DNA of 51,452 nt from Clostridia bacterium (lineage in GTDB: Bacteria > Bacillota > Clostridia > UBA1212): contig JAFSVU010000023.1 of NCBI GenBank assembly GCA_017444825.1, positions 1 through 51,452 on the forward strand, read 5' to 3'. Position 1 is the first letter of the stretch, and each line of letters opens with the position of its first letter. A model generated the notes under the pieces. It saw only the letters and a list, made by a program, of their open reading frames with translations, was not told the DNA's origin and made no database searches. Of the stretch, positions 10,870 through 20,294 are shown in pieces. Position numbers and translations under genes: made by a program.

Positions 10870-12273
10870 TCAATGCGGAAGAACGATGCCCTCGTTGTAG
10901 GCTGCGATCCCGTTCTCCACCTGACTCTTTATATAGTCTCTCGCCGCGGTGGCGTGGTCCACTCCAAAGGAGCTCTCGTTGAGACCGTAGCGGTTTTTCG
11001 ATTCATCGTTTTCAAGGGCAAGGCGCACGGGAACGATTGTCGTCTTTGTGCCGCCGGAAACGCCCAGACGGTGGCTCCAGAGGGGCTCGTAGGACACATT
11101 GGCGATAACAGTCTCCCCCGTCGAATACTTTCTCACAGTGATCTTCGAAAGCACCTCGTTTTCGGTGAGCCAGGCGTAGGAAGGCTTTGACTCGAAGGTG
11201 GTGCGGTTCTGGGCGCTGATGAAATTGCCAAGGGAATAGAAGCAGATCATCCTGTTCGAGCGGTCCGCGGAAACAAAAGTCTCCACCGGCTGCACAACGT
11301 GGGGATGCATGCCCATAAGAGCATTCACGCCAAGGTCACAAAGCTTTTGGGCAATGGCCTTCTGGGTGCTGTTCGCCTCCTCTTGGTACTCGTCGCCCCA
11401 GTGGATAACGAACATGATGAAGTCCGCGCCCTCGCTCCGCATCTCTGCGATCCTGCTGCTGACGCCTGAGTAAAACTCGCCAAGTCTCGTGTAATTGAAG
11501 GAATCGATCAGATCCCTGTCGACCTGATCCACTTTATTCCCGTTGAGATATTTCACCGAGCTGTCACCGTTCTTGTCGTCGGGAGCGTATTCGTAAGTGT
11601 AGTTCAGGAACCCTATTTTAACGCCTTTTACCTCATAAATGCCGTAGGACGAGCCGTCAGCGGTGTCCTTTGTTCCGTAAACTGTGAGCCCGTTCGACTT
11701 CATGAGCTGCTGGGTGCGGTGAAAACCGCCGTTTCCCTTATCGTAGCAGTGGTTGTTTGCGAACAGCGATATGTCGAAGCCTGTGTTTTTCATGGCCGTA
11801 ATTATGCTGTCCGGCGCATTGAATGAGGGGTAGTGAGAGTACCCGCCTGCGTTTTCACCCGCGCAGGTGCCCTCAAAATTAAAAACAGCGACATCCGCCG
11901 CCTCTACGATGTCCGTCAGGAGGGATGTCAGCTCTGAAAAATCATATGCTTCCCCGTTTCCGTTCTGAAGCGCTCTCTGCCAGAGGGAATAGTAAATAAT
12001 TACGTCCCCCACCGTCACAATATCCACGTCCTCGTACGTAACGGGCGCCTCTGTGGGCGCAGGTGTGTCTGTGGGCGCCTCTGTTTCCGGAATTCCGGTC
12101 GCCCCGGGCGTTTCCGTGGCAAAAGAAGGCTCCTCCGTCGCTTCACCCGGCTTGTCTGCCTCGAAGCTGTTCTTAATGCCCCCCAGCACCACTACCAGGA
12201 AAAATATCACCATCGCCAGGACCATCACGCCAATGGCGATGCAAAGTATCAATTTAATACGTTTTGTATCCAT
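10870..12273 (-). CDS. CapA family protein (poly-gamma-glutamate synthesis type, metallophosphatase-like)
   Basis: 467 aa. A single N-terminal membrane helix (about residues 8-31) is followed by a Thr/Pro/Glu-rich extracytoplasmic linker (about 38-78) and a PGA_cap domain. Typical motifs are VGDVIIYYSLW, FNFEGTCAG, FANNHCYDKG, FVIHWGDEYQ and GMHPHVVQPVE. The family has a calcineurin-like fold and is linked to capsule-like polymers. With no capB/capC nearby, the substrate is unknown. The protein is predicted to be anchored in the membrane and to face outward. Confidence 0.9.
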   Translation of the reverse strand: MDTKRIKLILCIAIGVMVLAMVIFFLVVVLGGIKNSFEADKPGEATEEPSFATETPGATGIPETEAPTDTPAPTEAPVTYEDVDIVTVGDVIIYYSLWQRALQNGNGEAYDFSELTSLLTDIVEAADVAVFNFEGTCAGENAGGYSHYPSFNAPDSIITAMKNTGFDISLFANNHCYDKGNGGFHRTQQLMKSNGLTVYGTKDTADGSSYGIYEVKGVKIGFLNYTYEYAPDDKNGDSSVKYLNGNKVDQVDRDLIDSFNYTRLGEFYSGVSSRIAEMRSEGADFIMFVIHWGDEYQEEANSTQKAIAQKLCDLGVNALMGMHPHVVQPVETFVSADRSNRMICFYSLGNFISAQNRTTFESKPSYAWLTENEVLSKITVRKYSTGETVIANVSYEPLWSHRLGVSGGTKTTIVPVRLALENDESKNRYGLNESSFGVDHATAARDYIKSQVENGIAAYNEGIVLPH

Positions 12274-12320
12274 TTCAATTCTTTCCGTCCCGTATACGGC
12301 TCCGTTTCAACCGGTAGGCT

Positions 12321-13316
12321 TCAGTCCTCTACGGCAGTCTCGGCAGGTCTTTTCAGTTCTATTATCGAGACCTCCGGATTGCTGAAAAATCTGAATCCGT
12401 TCTCCACGCCAAGGCCGGCATTGATGTAGGTATATCTCCCCGCATCGTCCTTGCTGATACCCCTAAGAGACGTCTCCTGGGGGAAGAAGCCTTCCTCCTC
12501 GGAATAAAGGGCTCCGAGGATCGGCACTCTGACCTGGCCGCCGAGGGTGTGCCCCGAGAGGCAAAGATCGTAATCCACCTCGGTTATGGTCCTCTTGTTC
12601 ATATCCCTGAGCCGCCTGGTAACGTTATAGTTTATAGGCTTGTGGGTCACGCAGATGCTGAAATCCATCTCCTGGTCAAAATCCATCTTGTTCAGCGTTT
12701 CCCTGTCGTAAGATATGGACGTGAGATATATCGAATCTCCCGCGGCATTTGTGTATTTTTGCGCAGGGTACACAAACATTCCGTTATATTCCCTGAAAAC
12801 GCCCATTACCGGCAGGTCCTTTTCGGGCATTATGCACATCTTCCATCTGTCGCTGGTATCGCTGACGTTCGGCGGTGTGTAGTCGCAGTCTCCAAGCACG
12901 TAATATATAGGCACGTTTTCCTTGAGACCCGCAAGAAGGTCCCTGAGCACCCAAAGATCCTGGTCTGCCCCCTTGGCGGAATAATCGCCGGTGAACACCA
13001 CCATGTCATAGTCAAGCTCCTCGATCACCTTCAGCAGGTTTTTCTGGTTCTCGCCAAACTCCTTCCCGTGAAGGTCGCTGAGGTGAAGTATCTTAAAACC
13101 GTCAAATGACTCCGGAAGCTGCGCACTGACGACAGTAGCGCGATCCACGGTGATCTTTTCTCCGTACCTGAGACCCACAATGGAAAACAGGATCAAAAAC
13201 AGGAAGACCGCGCCAATGATAATAAGCGGCACGATGGGGCGTTTCTTCTTCTCTTCAACGAAGAAGCTGTCCTTTGTGCTGCGCTTTATGTATCTTCTTT
13301 TTTTGAACTTGAACAT
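12321..13316 (-). CDS. Membrane-anchored metallophosphoesterase
   Basis: 331 aa from the ATG at 13316. The basic N-terminus and one membrane helix (about residues 28-52) are followed by a calcineurin-like domain with HLSDLHGKEFGEN, VFTGDYSAKG, YVLGDCDY and LSGHTLGGQV, which supply the two-metal site. The shape resembles YkuE/YaeI-type phosphoesterases. An upstream in-frame ATG at 13367 lies only about 10 bases from the predicted transcription start and has no ribosome-binding site, so 13316 was preferred. First gene of the trio with the CapA-like and PHP proteins, suggesting a shared envelope or phosphate role. Confidence 0.88.
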   Translation of the reverse strand: MFKFKKRRYIKRSTKDSFFVEEKKKRPIVPLIIIGAVFLFLILFSIVGLRYGEKITVDRATVVSAQLPESFDGFKILHLSDLHGKEFGENQKNLLKVIEELDYDMVVFTGDYSAKGADQDLWVLRDLLAGLKENVPIYYVLGDCDYTPPNVSDTSDRWKMCIMPEKDLPVMGVFREYNGMFVYPAQKYTNAAGDSIYLTSISYDRETLNKMDFDQEMDFSICVTHKPINYNVTRRLRDMNKRTITEVDYDLCLSGHTLGGQVRVPILGALYSEEEGFFPQETSLRGISKDDAGRYTYINAGLGVENGFRFFSNPEVSIIELKRPAETAVED

Positions 13317-13381
13317 ATGCGTTCTTCCCGGGTTAAAATTTGCGACGCCAATGGGTCCGCCCCGCATTGGGGCCGTCTTTC

Positions 13382-13411
13382 ATTATAACCCTTTTGGCGG
13401 TTTTTCTTCAA
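13382..13411 (-). promoter_or_regulatory. Promoter of the metallophosphoesterase-CapA-PHP unit
   Basis: Minus strand TTGAAG (13411-13406), 18-base spacer, TATAAT (13387-13382). Confidence 0.65.
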
Positions 13412-13521
13412 CATTCTTCTTTTCGCCGTTTTGACCCTTTTTCCCTTTTTGCCCTGATTTAAAAAAACTGTTGAAATCTTATTTTATTTTGTAGTAGAAT
13501 AGTTGTCCTTGCGGTCTTTAC

Positions 13522-13551
13522 TTGACACAAGGGGCGTTGCCGTTGTATACT
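13522..13551 (+). promoter_or_regulatory. Promoter of the rpmH-rnpA cluster
   Basis: TTGACA (13522-13527), 18-base spacer, TATACT (13546-13551), 48 bases before the rpmH start. It is divergent from the metallophosphoesterase promoter. Confidence 0.8.
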
Positions 13552-13598
13552 TTTTCGACGGTTTCGACCATTCATCTTACGGGAGGTGCCATTTTAAA

Positions 13599-13733
13599 AT
13601 GATCAGACCATTCCAACCGAAAACAAGACAGAGAAGTAAGGTTCACGGTTTCAGAGCGAGAATGTCCACTGCCAACGGCAGAAAAGTTCTTGCCAGGAGA
13701 AGGGCGAAGGGCAGGAAAGTTCTCTCCGCTTAA
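13599..13733 (+). CDS. rpmH: 50S ribosomal protein L34
   Basis: 44 aa, the exact family length. The sequence runs [18 protein letters not shown] and then the near-invariant [27 protein letters not shown] site lies 8 bases before the ATG. It is very basic and binds 23S rRNA. Position at the head of the rnpA-yidC cluster is the classic arrangement near oriC. Confidence 0.98.
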   Translation: MIRPFQPKTRQRSKVHGFRARMSTANGRKVLARRRAKGRKVLSA

Positions 13734-13819
13734 TATGCAAACATCTCTGCGGTATTGCCTTTAAGGCTGCCGGTTGCATTGATTTGTTTTGAAAACAATG
13801 AGCTAAAGGGTGGCAGCAT

Positions 13820-14242
13820 ATGAAGGACAGTTTTTCCGTAAAAAATCATTATGAGTTCCGCCGCGCCTATAATAAAGGGCTGCGGAAGGGCGGACGCTAC
13901 ATGGTGGTGAACGTCCTGAGATCTTCCCGCGAAAACTCCAGGCTGGGGCTTTCCGTGAGCAGAAAATTCGGAAACAGCGTGCAGCGGAATCGCTTCAAGC
14001 GGCTCGTTCGCGAGAGCTTCCGCAAAATACGCGGTGATCTTAAAGGCAATTTCGACATATTTGTGACCGCCCGCTTCTCTGAGCGTGCCGCGGCCAATCC
14101 TCAGCGAAAACTGCGCGCTGTATACGTTCCTTCTTCTTCCGAGGTTCACCGCGATCTTGTACGGATCCTAAGAACACTCGGAGTTTTGGCATATGAAAAC
14201 GCCAATGACGACCCGGAGCCCGGCTCCCGGGCCGAGACGTAA
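13820..14242 (+). CDS. rnpA: Ribonuclease P protein component
   Basis: 140 aa, slightly long because of an acidic C-terminal extension ([14 protein letters not shown]). The RNA-binding signature [16 protein letters not shown] is near residues 53-68 and the N-terminal [16 protein letters not shown] matches the family. It works with RnpB RNA to mature tRNA 5' ends. The 87-base gap after rpmH has no terminator. Confidence 0.96.
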   Translation: MKDSFSVKNHYEFRRAYNKGLRKGGRYMVVNVLRSSRENSRLGLSVSRKFGNSVQRNRFKRLVRESFRKIRGDLKGNFDIFVTARFSERAAANPQRKLRAVYVPSSSEVHRDLVRILRTLGVLAYENANDDPEPGSRAET

Positions 14243-14274
14243 CCCTTGGCGGCATTTTGAAATTGGTTATTCAC

Positions 14275-14517
14275 ATGAGAAAGATTTTTTCGTGGATATC
14301 GAACATTTTGAGATCTGCTCTGGTGGGGATCATCCGGTTTTACCGCAGATTTATATCCCCTCTCAAGCCTCCATGCTGCCGTTTCTACCCCACCTGCTCC
14401 CAGTATGCTGCGGACGCTATTAAAAAACACGGGGCTATTAAAGGAACAGGTATGGCTGCCTGGCGCATCCTGCGCTGCAATCCTTTCGGAAAAGGCGGCT
14501 ACGACCCTGTCAAATAA
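14275..14517 (+). CDS. yidD: Membrane protein insertion efficiency factor YidD
   Basis: 80 aa. Contains the family core [20 protein letters not shown], then [18 protein letters not shown] and [15 protein letters not shown], with the three conserved Cys residues. It has an amphipathic N-terminal helix for membrane association. The ATG at 14275 fits the family N-terminus but has no clear Shine-Dalgarno site; a TTG at 14257 is an alternative. It lies between rnpA and yidC, as usual. Confidence 0.93.
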   Translation: MRKIFSWISNILRSALVGIIRFYRRFISPLKPPCCRFYPTCSQYAADAIKKHGAIKGTGMAAWRILRCNPFGKGGYDPVK

Positions 14518-14599
14518 CTGTTTTTTGTGAAGACCCTGCGGCAAAAACCCTCTGTTCCTCCGCGCCGCCGGACTGAATTATCTCGGGAAAGGATCATTG

Positions 14600-15472
14600 A
14601 TGGATTTTTTTGCTCAACCCTTTGGAATAATTCTGAATTATATCTACAAATTTCTGGCTTTCGGAAACTACGGACTGACAATAATCATTTTCACCGTATT
14701 CGTAAAACTTCTATTGCTGCCGCTTACGCTTAAACAGCAGCTCTCCACCATCAAGACCCAGGCCCTTCAGCCGGAGCTTGACGCTCTCAAGAGAAGCTAC
14801 GGGAATGACAACCAGGCTCTCATGCAGGAGCAGCAGAAGCTTTACGCAAAATACAACGTAAATCCGATGTCCGGCTGTCTGCCGACGCTTATAATGTTCC
14901 CTGTGATCATATTGGTTTACACCATTATAAGATCGCCTCTGCAGTACATTGGCGGATTAAGCAAGAACGTGATCCTGCAGCTCCAGGCGGTAATGACAGG
15001 CGTTGGTTTTTCCAGCGTTACAACCGCGGACCAGCTTGCGATCAACTCATATTTCCTTTCGGACCCCGCAAAAAGAGCCCAGGTCAGTTCCCTTGTGGGA
15101 GATCATTCCTTTGTTAACATGAGCTTCCTCGGCCTTGACCTCGGTAAAGCCCCCTTGGAGGTGTTCACCAATTTCTCCTGGAGCATCCTGCCCCTCGTGA
15201 TCATTCCGATTTTGACATTGGCGACGCAGTATCTCCTGCAGTGGTACAGTTCACCCACCAGAGGCAAAAAGAAACAAAAAGGCGGAGACCCCACTTCAAG
15301 GTCCATGAATCTTATGATGAAGCTGATGCCGTTGCTCACGTTCGGTATTGCGTTCACCACTCCTTCGGGCCTTGGTTTCTACTGGACCGTCAGCAACCTG
15401 CTTTCGCTCCTTCAGACATTTTTGATCAATACGTTTCTTCTTAAGAGGAACGAGAAAAAAGAGGTAGTATAA
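14600..15472 (+). CDS. yidC: Membrane protein insertase YidC/Oxa1 family
   Basis: 290 aa. Membrane segments are near residues 5-22, 24-50, 93-115, 194-215 and 250-280, with the charged cytoplasmic hairpin around 55-90 (LKQQLSTIKTQALQPELDAL) typical of the insertase. The family core GNYGLTIIIFTVFVKLLLLP is present. There is no lipobox, in keeping with many clostridial YidC proteins. The ATG at 14600 has AAAGGA 6 bases upstream. The stop codon directly abuts the start of jag. Confidence 0.96.
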   Translation: MDFFAQPFGIILNYIYKFLAFGNYGLTIIIFTVFVKLLLLPLTLKQQLSTIKTQALQPELDALKRSYGNDNQALMQEQQKLYAKYNVNPMSGCLPTLIMFPVIILVYTIIRSPLQYIGGLSKNVILQLQAVMTGVGFSSVTTADQLAINSYFLSDPAKRAQVSSLVGDHSFVNMSFLGLDLGKAPLEVFTNFSWSILPLVIIPILTLATQYLLQWYSSPTRGKKKQKGGDPTSRSMNLMMKLMPLLTFGIAFTTPSGLGFYWTVSNLLSLLQTFLINTFLLKRNEKKEVV

Positions 15473-16087
15473 ATGGCAAGAACTGTTATAAAAAAAGGAA
15501 ATACCGTTGAAGAGGCGATAAACCTTGCGCTGGCGGAACTGGAGCTTGACCTGGAAAACGCCGATGTCGAAGTCCTCGGAAATGAAGATCAGTATTCGGT
15601 GGTCAAAGTCACGGAGCATATTGCCGACGAAGCTAAAATATCCTCGTTTATCAAGGAAGTTATGGCTTATCTCGGAGTGGAAGGCGACCTTTCCTTCTCG
15701 TATCCCGATGAGGAGACCATCAAAGTCGACATCACCGGAAGCAATATCAGCAGCATGATCGGAAAGAGGGGCGACGTGGTATATGCGATCTCCTACCTTT
15801 CCAACATTATCGTTAACAAGGACAAGACCGTCTTCAAGCGGATCGTCGTCGATTGCGAAAACTACAGAGCTAACAAAGAAAAGAAGCTCATAGATCTCGC
15901 CAACAGCACAGCTGCCCGGGTCTGCAAGTACCGCAGGCCGATCCAGCTTCCCCCCATGCCCGCAGCGGAGCGCAGAATCATCCACACCGTGCTCCAGTCC
16001 AACCGCATGGTGGAGACCGAAAGCTTCGGTGTCGAACCGCAGCGCTGCGTTGTTATAAGGTTAAGACCCTACACCAAGGTTATCTGA
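15473..16087 (+). CDS. jag: Jag/KhpB RNA-binding protein
   Basis: 204 aa with the family's three parts: a Jag N-terminal domain (about 1-50, TVEEAINLALAELE), a KH domain with the GxxG-type loop in MIGKRGDVVYAISYL (about 100-115), and an R3H domain ending in the VVIRLRP segment. It binds RNA and is linked to cell division and elongation control in Bacillota. It begins immediately at the yidC stop, so translation is probably coupled. Confidence 0.95.
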   Translation: MARTVIKKGNTVEEAINLALAELELDLENADVEVLGNEDQYSVVKVTEHIADEAKISSFIKEVMAYLGVEGDLSFSYPDEETIKVDITGSNISSMIGKRGDVVYAISYLSNIIVNKDKTVFKRIVVDCENYRANKEKKLIDLANSTAARVCKYRRPIQLPPMPAAERRIIHTVLQSNRMVETESFGVEPQRCVVIRLRPYTKVI

Positions 16088-16089
16088 CA

Positions 16090-17487
16090 GTGACACGGAG
16101 TGAAAATGACACAATAGCGGCCGTCTCCACGCCTGCGGGCAGCGGAGGCATCGCGATCATAAGGCTCAGCGGACAAGACGCATTTACCATTGCTGATAAG
16201 ATCGTCAGCGGCGGCAAGAGTGGCGTCTTGTCTGCTTTTGTGTCAAAAATGGCCGATCACACCATCGCTCACGGCTATGTCTTCGACTTTTCGGGAGAAA
16301 AGCCCGAGCTTATCGACGAGTGTCTCGTGTCCAAAATGGAGGCACCCAAAACCTACACCACCGAAAATATCGTTGAGATAAACTCCCACGGAGGTTATTC
16401 CGTGGTAAACAAGACCCTGGAGCTGCTGCTTCGGGCGGGAGCCAGAGCCGCAGAGCCGGGAGAATTCACAAAAAGGGCGTTTCTCGGCGGGCGCATAGAC
16501 CTTTCCGGCGCCGAAGCGGTCATGGATCTCATCAACGCAAAAACCGAGAACGGCAGGAGGGCGGCGGTTTCGGGCCTTTCGGGACGCATTGGCCATGAAA
16601 TAACCGAGATCTGCAATGCTTTGACCGGCGCACTTGCGGGCATTGACGTTTCCATCGAGTATCCGGAGTACGAATTCGACGAGGCTGTGGGAAAAGACGC
16701 TCTTCTCGTTCTTGAAAGTCAGATCAGGCGCCTTAAAACACTCAGCGACACCTATTCCCAGGGCCGGATCGCAAAGGAAGGCATAAAGATCGTCATCGCC
16801 GGAAGCCCCAACGCGGGAAAATCCACCCTCATGAACGTTTTTTGCGGCACGGACAGGTCCATCGTAACCAATGTCCCCGGCACCACAAGGGACCTCATCG
16901 AGGAGCAGGTCCAGCTCTTCGGTTTTCCGGTCATCCTGCAGGACACGGCAGGGATAAGACAGACCTCTGATATTGTCGAAAAAATAGGTGTAGACAGGGC
17001 CCGGGATGCCATAAGCTCCGCAGATCTTCTGCTCTACGTGATCGACGCCAAGGCCCCCGTTTACGATGAACCCGCTCCAGAAGCGGCGGGTCTTCGGACT
17101 ATATACGTTATCAACAAGACCGACATAGAAGAGGACGTTTCGGCTGTTTTAAAGCTGCTTCCGGAAGGCGCTGACGCTGTCAAGATATCCGCTTTGACCG
17201 GCGAGGGCGTGGACAGTCTGTTTGGCCGCATAAAGGAACTGTTTCTCCTTGGCACCTTTGACTTTACAAGCGAGACCGTTATCACGTCTGAAAGGCACAA
17301 ACAGCTTATCGACGAAGCACTCGGCCTTCTCGATCTCTGCGTCGAAAGCAACAGGCAGGGGCTGCCCCTTGATTTTGTGGCGGAGGACCTCAGACTTGCG
17401 ACAGACAAGCTTTGCGAGATCCTGGGGAAGAACATTTCAGATGAAGTTGTTGACAATATTTTCCGGCATTTTTGCGTAGGTAAATGA
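16090..17487 (+). CDS. mnmE: tRNA modification GTPase MnmE
   Basis: 465 aa. The N-terminal tetrahydrofolate-binding domain begins DTIAAVSTPAGSGGIAIIRL. The G domain has the P-loop GSPNAGKST (from residue 238), the switch TTRD and DTAG, and the specificity motif NKTD. The C-terminus ends FCVGK, with the Cys of the family's C[IVL]GK tail. With MnmG it makes the cmnm5 modification on wobble uridines. GTG start two bases after the jag stop. Confidence 0.97.
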   Translation: MTRSENDTIAAVSTPAGSGGIAIIRLSGQDAFTIADKIVSGGKSGVLSAFVSKMADHTIAHGYVFDFSGEKPELIDECLVSKMEAPKTYTTENIVEINSHGGYSVVNKTLELLLRAGARAAEPGEFTKRAFLGGRIDLSGAEAVMDLINAKTENGRRAAVSGLSGRIGHEITEICNALTGALAGIDVSIEYPEYEFDEAVGKDALLVLESQIRRLKTLSDTYSQGRIAKEGIKIVIAGSPNAGKSTLMNVFCGTDRSIVTNVPGTTRDLIEEQVQLFGFPVILQDTAGIRQTSDIVEKIGVDRARDAISSADLLLYVIDAKAPVYDEPAPEAAGLRTIYVINKTDIEEDVSAVLKLLPEGADAVKISALTGEGVDSLFGRIKELFLLGTFDFTSETVITSERHKQLIDEALGLLDLCVESNRQGLPLDFVAEDLRLATDKLCEILGKNISDEVVDNIFRHFCVGK

Positions 17488-17516
17488 ATTTTTGTTAAAA
17501 ATTCGAGGTTTCTATT

Positions 17517-19466
17517 ATGAGTTTTTTGGCAGGCGAATATGATATCTGCGTAGTTGGCGCGGGCCATGCGGGAGCTGAGGCGGCACATGCCGCGGCGAGC
17601 CTGGGTCTTCGCACCGTTGTTTTTGCTATCAACCTTGACAGTGTGGGCAATATGCCCTGCAACCCCAGCATCGGCGGCACCTCTAAAGGACAGCTGGTGC
17701 GTGAGATAGATGCCCTTGGCGGCATAATGGGAAAACTGGCGGATAAGGCCACCACCCAGTCAAAGATACTTAACAGATCAAAGGGTCCCGCCGTTTACTC
17801 CCTGCGCGCCCAGATCGACCGCAGACGCTATCAGACTGTTGTGAAGCACGAGCTGGAGCTTTGCGAAGACCTTGACGTAAAGCAGGGCGAGATCGTCGAC
17901 ATTCTGTGCGAAAAGAGCGAAAACGAGACGGTTCCGCACGTCACAGGAGTTGTGACCCACACCGGCGCCACGTATAAATGCCGGGCAGTGGTCCTCTGCA
18001 CCGGGACTTATCTTAAGGGAAGGATCATCATTGGCGACGTTTCATATCCCGGCGGTCCCGATGGCCTTTTCCCGGCAAACAGTCTCACCGCAAGGCTTTC
18101 GGAGCTTGGTTTTACCATTCAGAGGCTCAAGACCGGCACGCCCGCAAGAGTGCTTCGGCCCAGCATTGATTTTTCCACGATGATACCCCAGCCCGGGGAC
18201 GAGAGACCCACACCTTTTTCCTACGAAACGGAAAATTTTAAGGTCGACGAGATACCCGTTTATCTCACCCACACCACCCCCGAAACCAAGGAGATCATAG
18301 TCTCAAACATAGACAGGTCACCGATCTACAACGGCTCCATCGAGGGCATCGGGCCGAGATACTGTCCGTCTATCGAAACGAAGATAATGCGCTTCAGCGA
18401 CAAAGAGCGCCACCAGACCTTCATCGAGCCCATGGGCCGGGATACCGAGGAGCTGTACCTGCAGGGGCTCTCATCAAGTCTCCCCGAGGACGTTCAGCTC
18501 GCCTTCATCCGCTCGATTCCGGGAATGGAAAATGCATCCGTCTCCCGCCCCGCTTACGCAATAGAATATGACGCGATAGACGCCCGCCAGCTGAAGCTTT
18601 CCCTTGAGAGCAGGCTCGTTTCAGGGCTCTTCTGCGCAGGTCAGATCAACGGCTCCTCAGGCTACGAGGAAGCCGCCGCCCAGGGCCTTATAGCAGGCAT
18701 AAATGCCGCAAATTTACTGAAAAACAGACCTCCGCTCATCGTAGGCCGCGACGAGGGATACGTGGGTGTTCTCATTGACGATCTCGTCACTTTGGGCACA
18801 AAGGAGCCCTACAGGATGATGACCTCCCGGGCAGAGTACAGGTTGCTTCTCCGCCACGACAATGCAGACCTCAGGCTCACGGAAAAAGGCCGCGAGCAGG
18901 GCCTCATCTCAGACGAAAGGTACGAAAAATTTCTCAAGAAGAAGGCGGCTGTCGAAAAGGGCATCGAATACCTTGAAACCACCATTGTATCCCCTTCCGC
19001 CAAAACCAATGACCTCCTCACATCCAAGGGCAGTTCACCTCTCAAATCAGGAGCCCCCATGGGCGACCTCTTGAGAAGGCCGGAGCTTACACTCAAGGAC
19101 GTGCTGGGCCTTGCGGCTGATACACCTTGCGAAAACGACGGAGATATTCTCGAAAAACAGCTCGGCTGCGACGTTTCGGGCCTTGGCGAGCTCACCCTTT
19201 CCGGCATCTGCGAGGAGATCGAGATATCCGTAAAGTACAGCGGCTACATAAAGCGCCAGGAGGAGCAGGTGCAGCAGTTTAAAAAGCTTGAAAGCACCAG
19301 ACTTCCCGAAAATATCGACTATAACAAGATACCCACCCTCAGCCTTGAAGCCCGGGAAAAGCTGGCAGAGACCGCACCGGAGTCCCTTGGTCAGGCAGGA
19401 AGGATCAGCGGTGTATCCCCCAGCGACATGGCTGCGCTGCTCATTTATCTCAAAACTCTTAAGTAG
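17517..19466 (+). CDS. mnmG: tRNA uridine-5-carboxymethylaminomethyl modification enzyme MnmG
   Basis: 649 aa FAD-dependent partner of MnmE. The N-terminal dinucleotide site reads [16 protein letters not shown] (near residues 11-26). The family motif [20 protein letters not shown] follows, then [11 protein letters not shown] and the second signature [20 protein letters not shown]. The length is slightly above the family mean. It lies 29 bases after mnmE in the same unit. Confidence 0.98.
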   Translation: MSFLAGEYDICVVGAGHAGAEAAHAAASLGLRTVVFAINLDSVGNMPCNPSIGGTSKGQLVREIDALGGIMGKLADKATTQSKILNRSKGPAVYSLRAQIDRRRYQTVVKHELELCEDLDVKQGEIVDILCEKSENETVPHVTGVVTHTGATYKCRAVVLCTGTYLKGRIIIGDVSYPGGPDGLFPANSLTARLSELGFTIQRLKTGTPARVLRPSIDFSTMIPQPGDERPTPFSYETENFKVDEIPVYLTHTTPETKEIIVSNIDRSPIYNGSIEGIGPRYCPSIETKIMRFSDKERHQTFIEPMGRDTEELYLQGLSSSLPEDVQLAFIRSIPGMENASVSRPAYAIEYDAIDARQLKLSLESRLVSGLFCAGQINGSSGYEEAAAQGLIAGINAANLLKNRPPLIVGRDEGYVGVLIDDLVTLGTKEPYRMMTSRAEYRLLLRHDNADLRLTEKGREQGLISDERYEKFLKKKAAVEKGIEYLETTIVSPSAKTNDLLTSKGSSPLKSGAPMGDLLRRPELTLKDVLGLAADTPCENDGDILEKQLGCDVSGLGELTLSGICEEIEISVKYSGYIKRQEEQVQQFKKLESTRLPENIDYNKIPTLSLEAREKLAETAPESLGQAGRISGVSPSDMAALLIYLKTLK

Positions 19467-19489
19467 GCAAATTTGAAAGGCAAAAACCA

Positions 19490-20230
19490 ATGGAACCATC
19501 CGAAGGATACAAGCTTCTCGCAGAAGGCGCCGCAAGATTCGGCGTGACGGTGACAGAAGAACAGTGGAGCCGTTTCTATGACTATATGCGGCTTCTTCAG
19601 GACTATAACAACCGCGTAAATCTCACCGCCATCAAAGAGGATCCGGCTATCATAACCAAGCATTTCGTCGACTGCCTTTCTATCGTCCCGTTCATACAGA
19701 CCGGCGGAAAAACGAAGACCCTGTGCGACATAGGAACCGGCGCCGGATTTCCGGGGATTCCCCTAAAAATAGCAAAGCCCGAGCTTCGGCTCATACTCGT
19801 TGACTCCCTCAATAAGCGGCTTTTATTTCTGGAGGAGGTCGTCAGGAAGCTCGGCCTTGAGAACGTTGAGCTTGTGCATATGAGAGCCGAGGATTTCGGC
19901 CGCGACCCGAGATTCAGGGACAGCATCGACTATTCGACCGCCAGGGCCGTAGCACCGATGAACACGCTTCTTGAGCTCTCAACGCCCCCGTTAAAGCCCG
20001 GCGGAACTTTCATAGCAATGAAAGGCGGCAGGGACGAGGGCTCATTCGAATCGGCGGCCTCAAAGCTGGCGCTTACGCTCGACCGGACAGAAAGATTCTC
20101 GATACACGTCTTTGACGATGACGGAACGGAGTCCGCCGCAGAGCGCATTGTCTATATATTTAAAAAATTAAAACCGACGCCGAAGGCTTTTCCCAGAAAA
20201 GCGGGAACCCCTTCAAAGGAGCCCCTGTAG
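19490..20230 (+). CDS. rsmG: 16S rRNA m7G527 methyltransferase RsmG
   Basis: 246 aa. The SAM-binding motif LCDIGTGAGFPGIPLKIAKP (near residues 80-100) and the preceding NLTAIKEDPAIITKHFVDCL match the family. It methylates G527 of 16S rRNA. In Bacillus, noc and the parA/parB genes follow this gene, but here they are displaced to the other side of oriC. A copy of ATTGGTT (reverse) sits across the start codon. Confidence 0.95.
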   Translation: MEPSEGYKLLAEGAARFGVTVTEEQWSRFYDYMRLLQDYNNRVNLTAIKEDPAIITKHFVDCLSIVPFIQTGGKTKTLCDIGTGAGFPGIPLKIAKPELRLILVDSLNKRLLFLEEVVRKLGLENVELVHMRAEDFGRDPRFRDSIDYSTARAVAPMNTLLELSTPPLKPGGTFIAMKGGRDEGSFESAASKLALTLDRTERFSIHVFDDDGTESAAERIVYIFKKLKPTPKAFPRKAGTPSKEPL

Positions 20231-20294
20231 GCAGCGGTACCAGTACTATTAAAACCCGGCAGGCATAATGCCGGAAATTACAGGAGGATAATGA

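Noticed and set aside
20256-20274. Hairpin CCGGCA/TGCCGG between rsmG and tldD as a terminator
   Set aside because: It has no T run after it, and the ribosome-binding site of tldD follows within a few bases.
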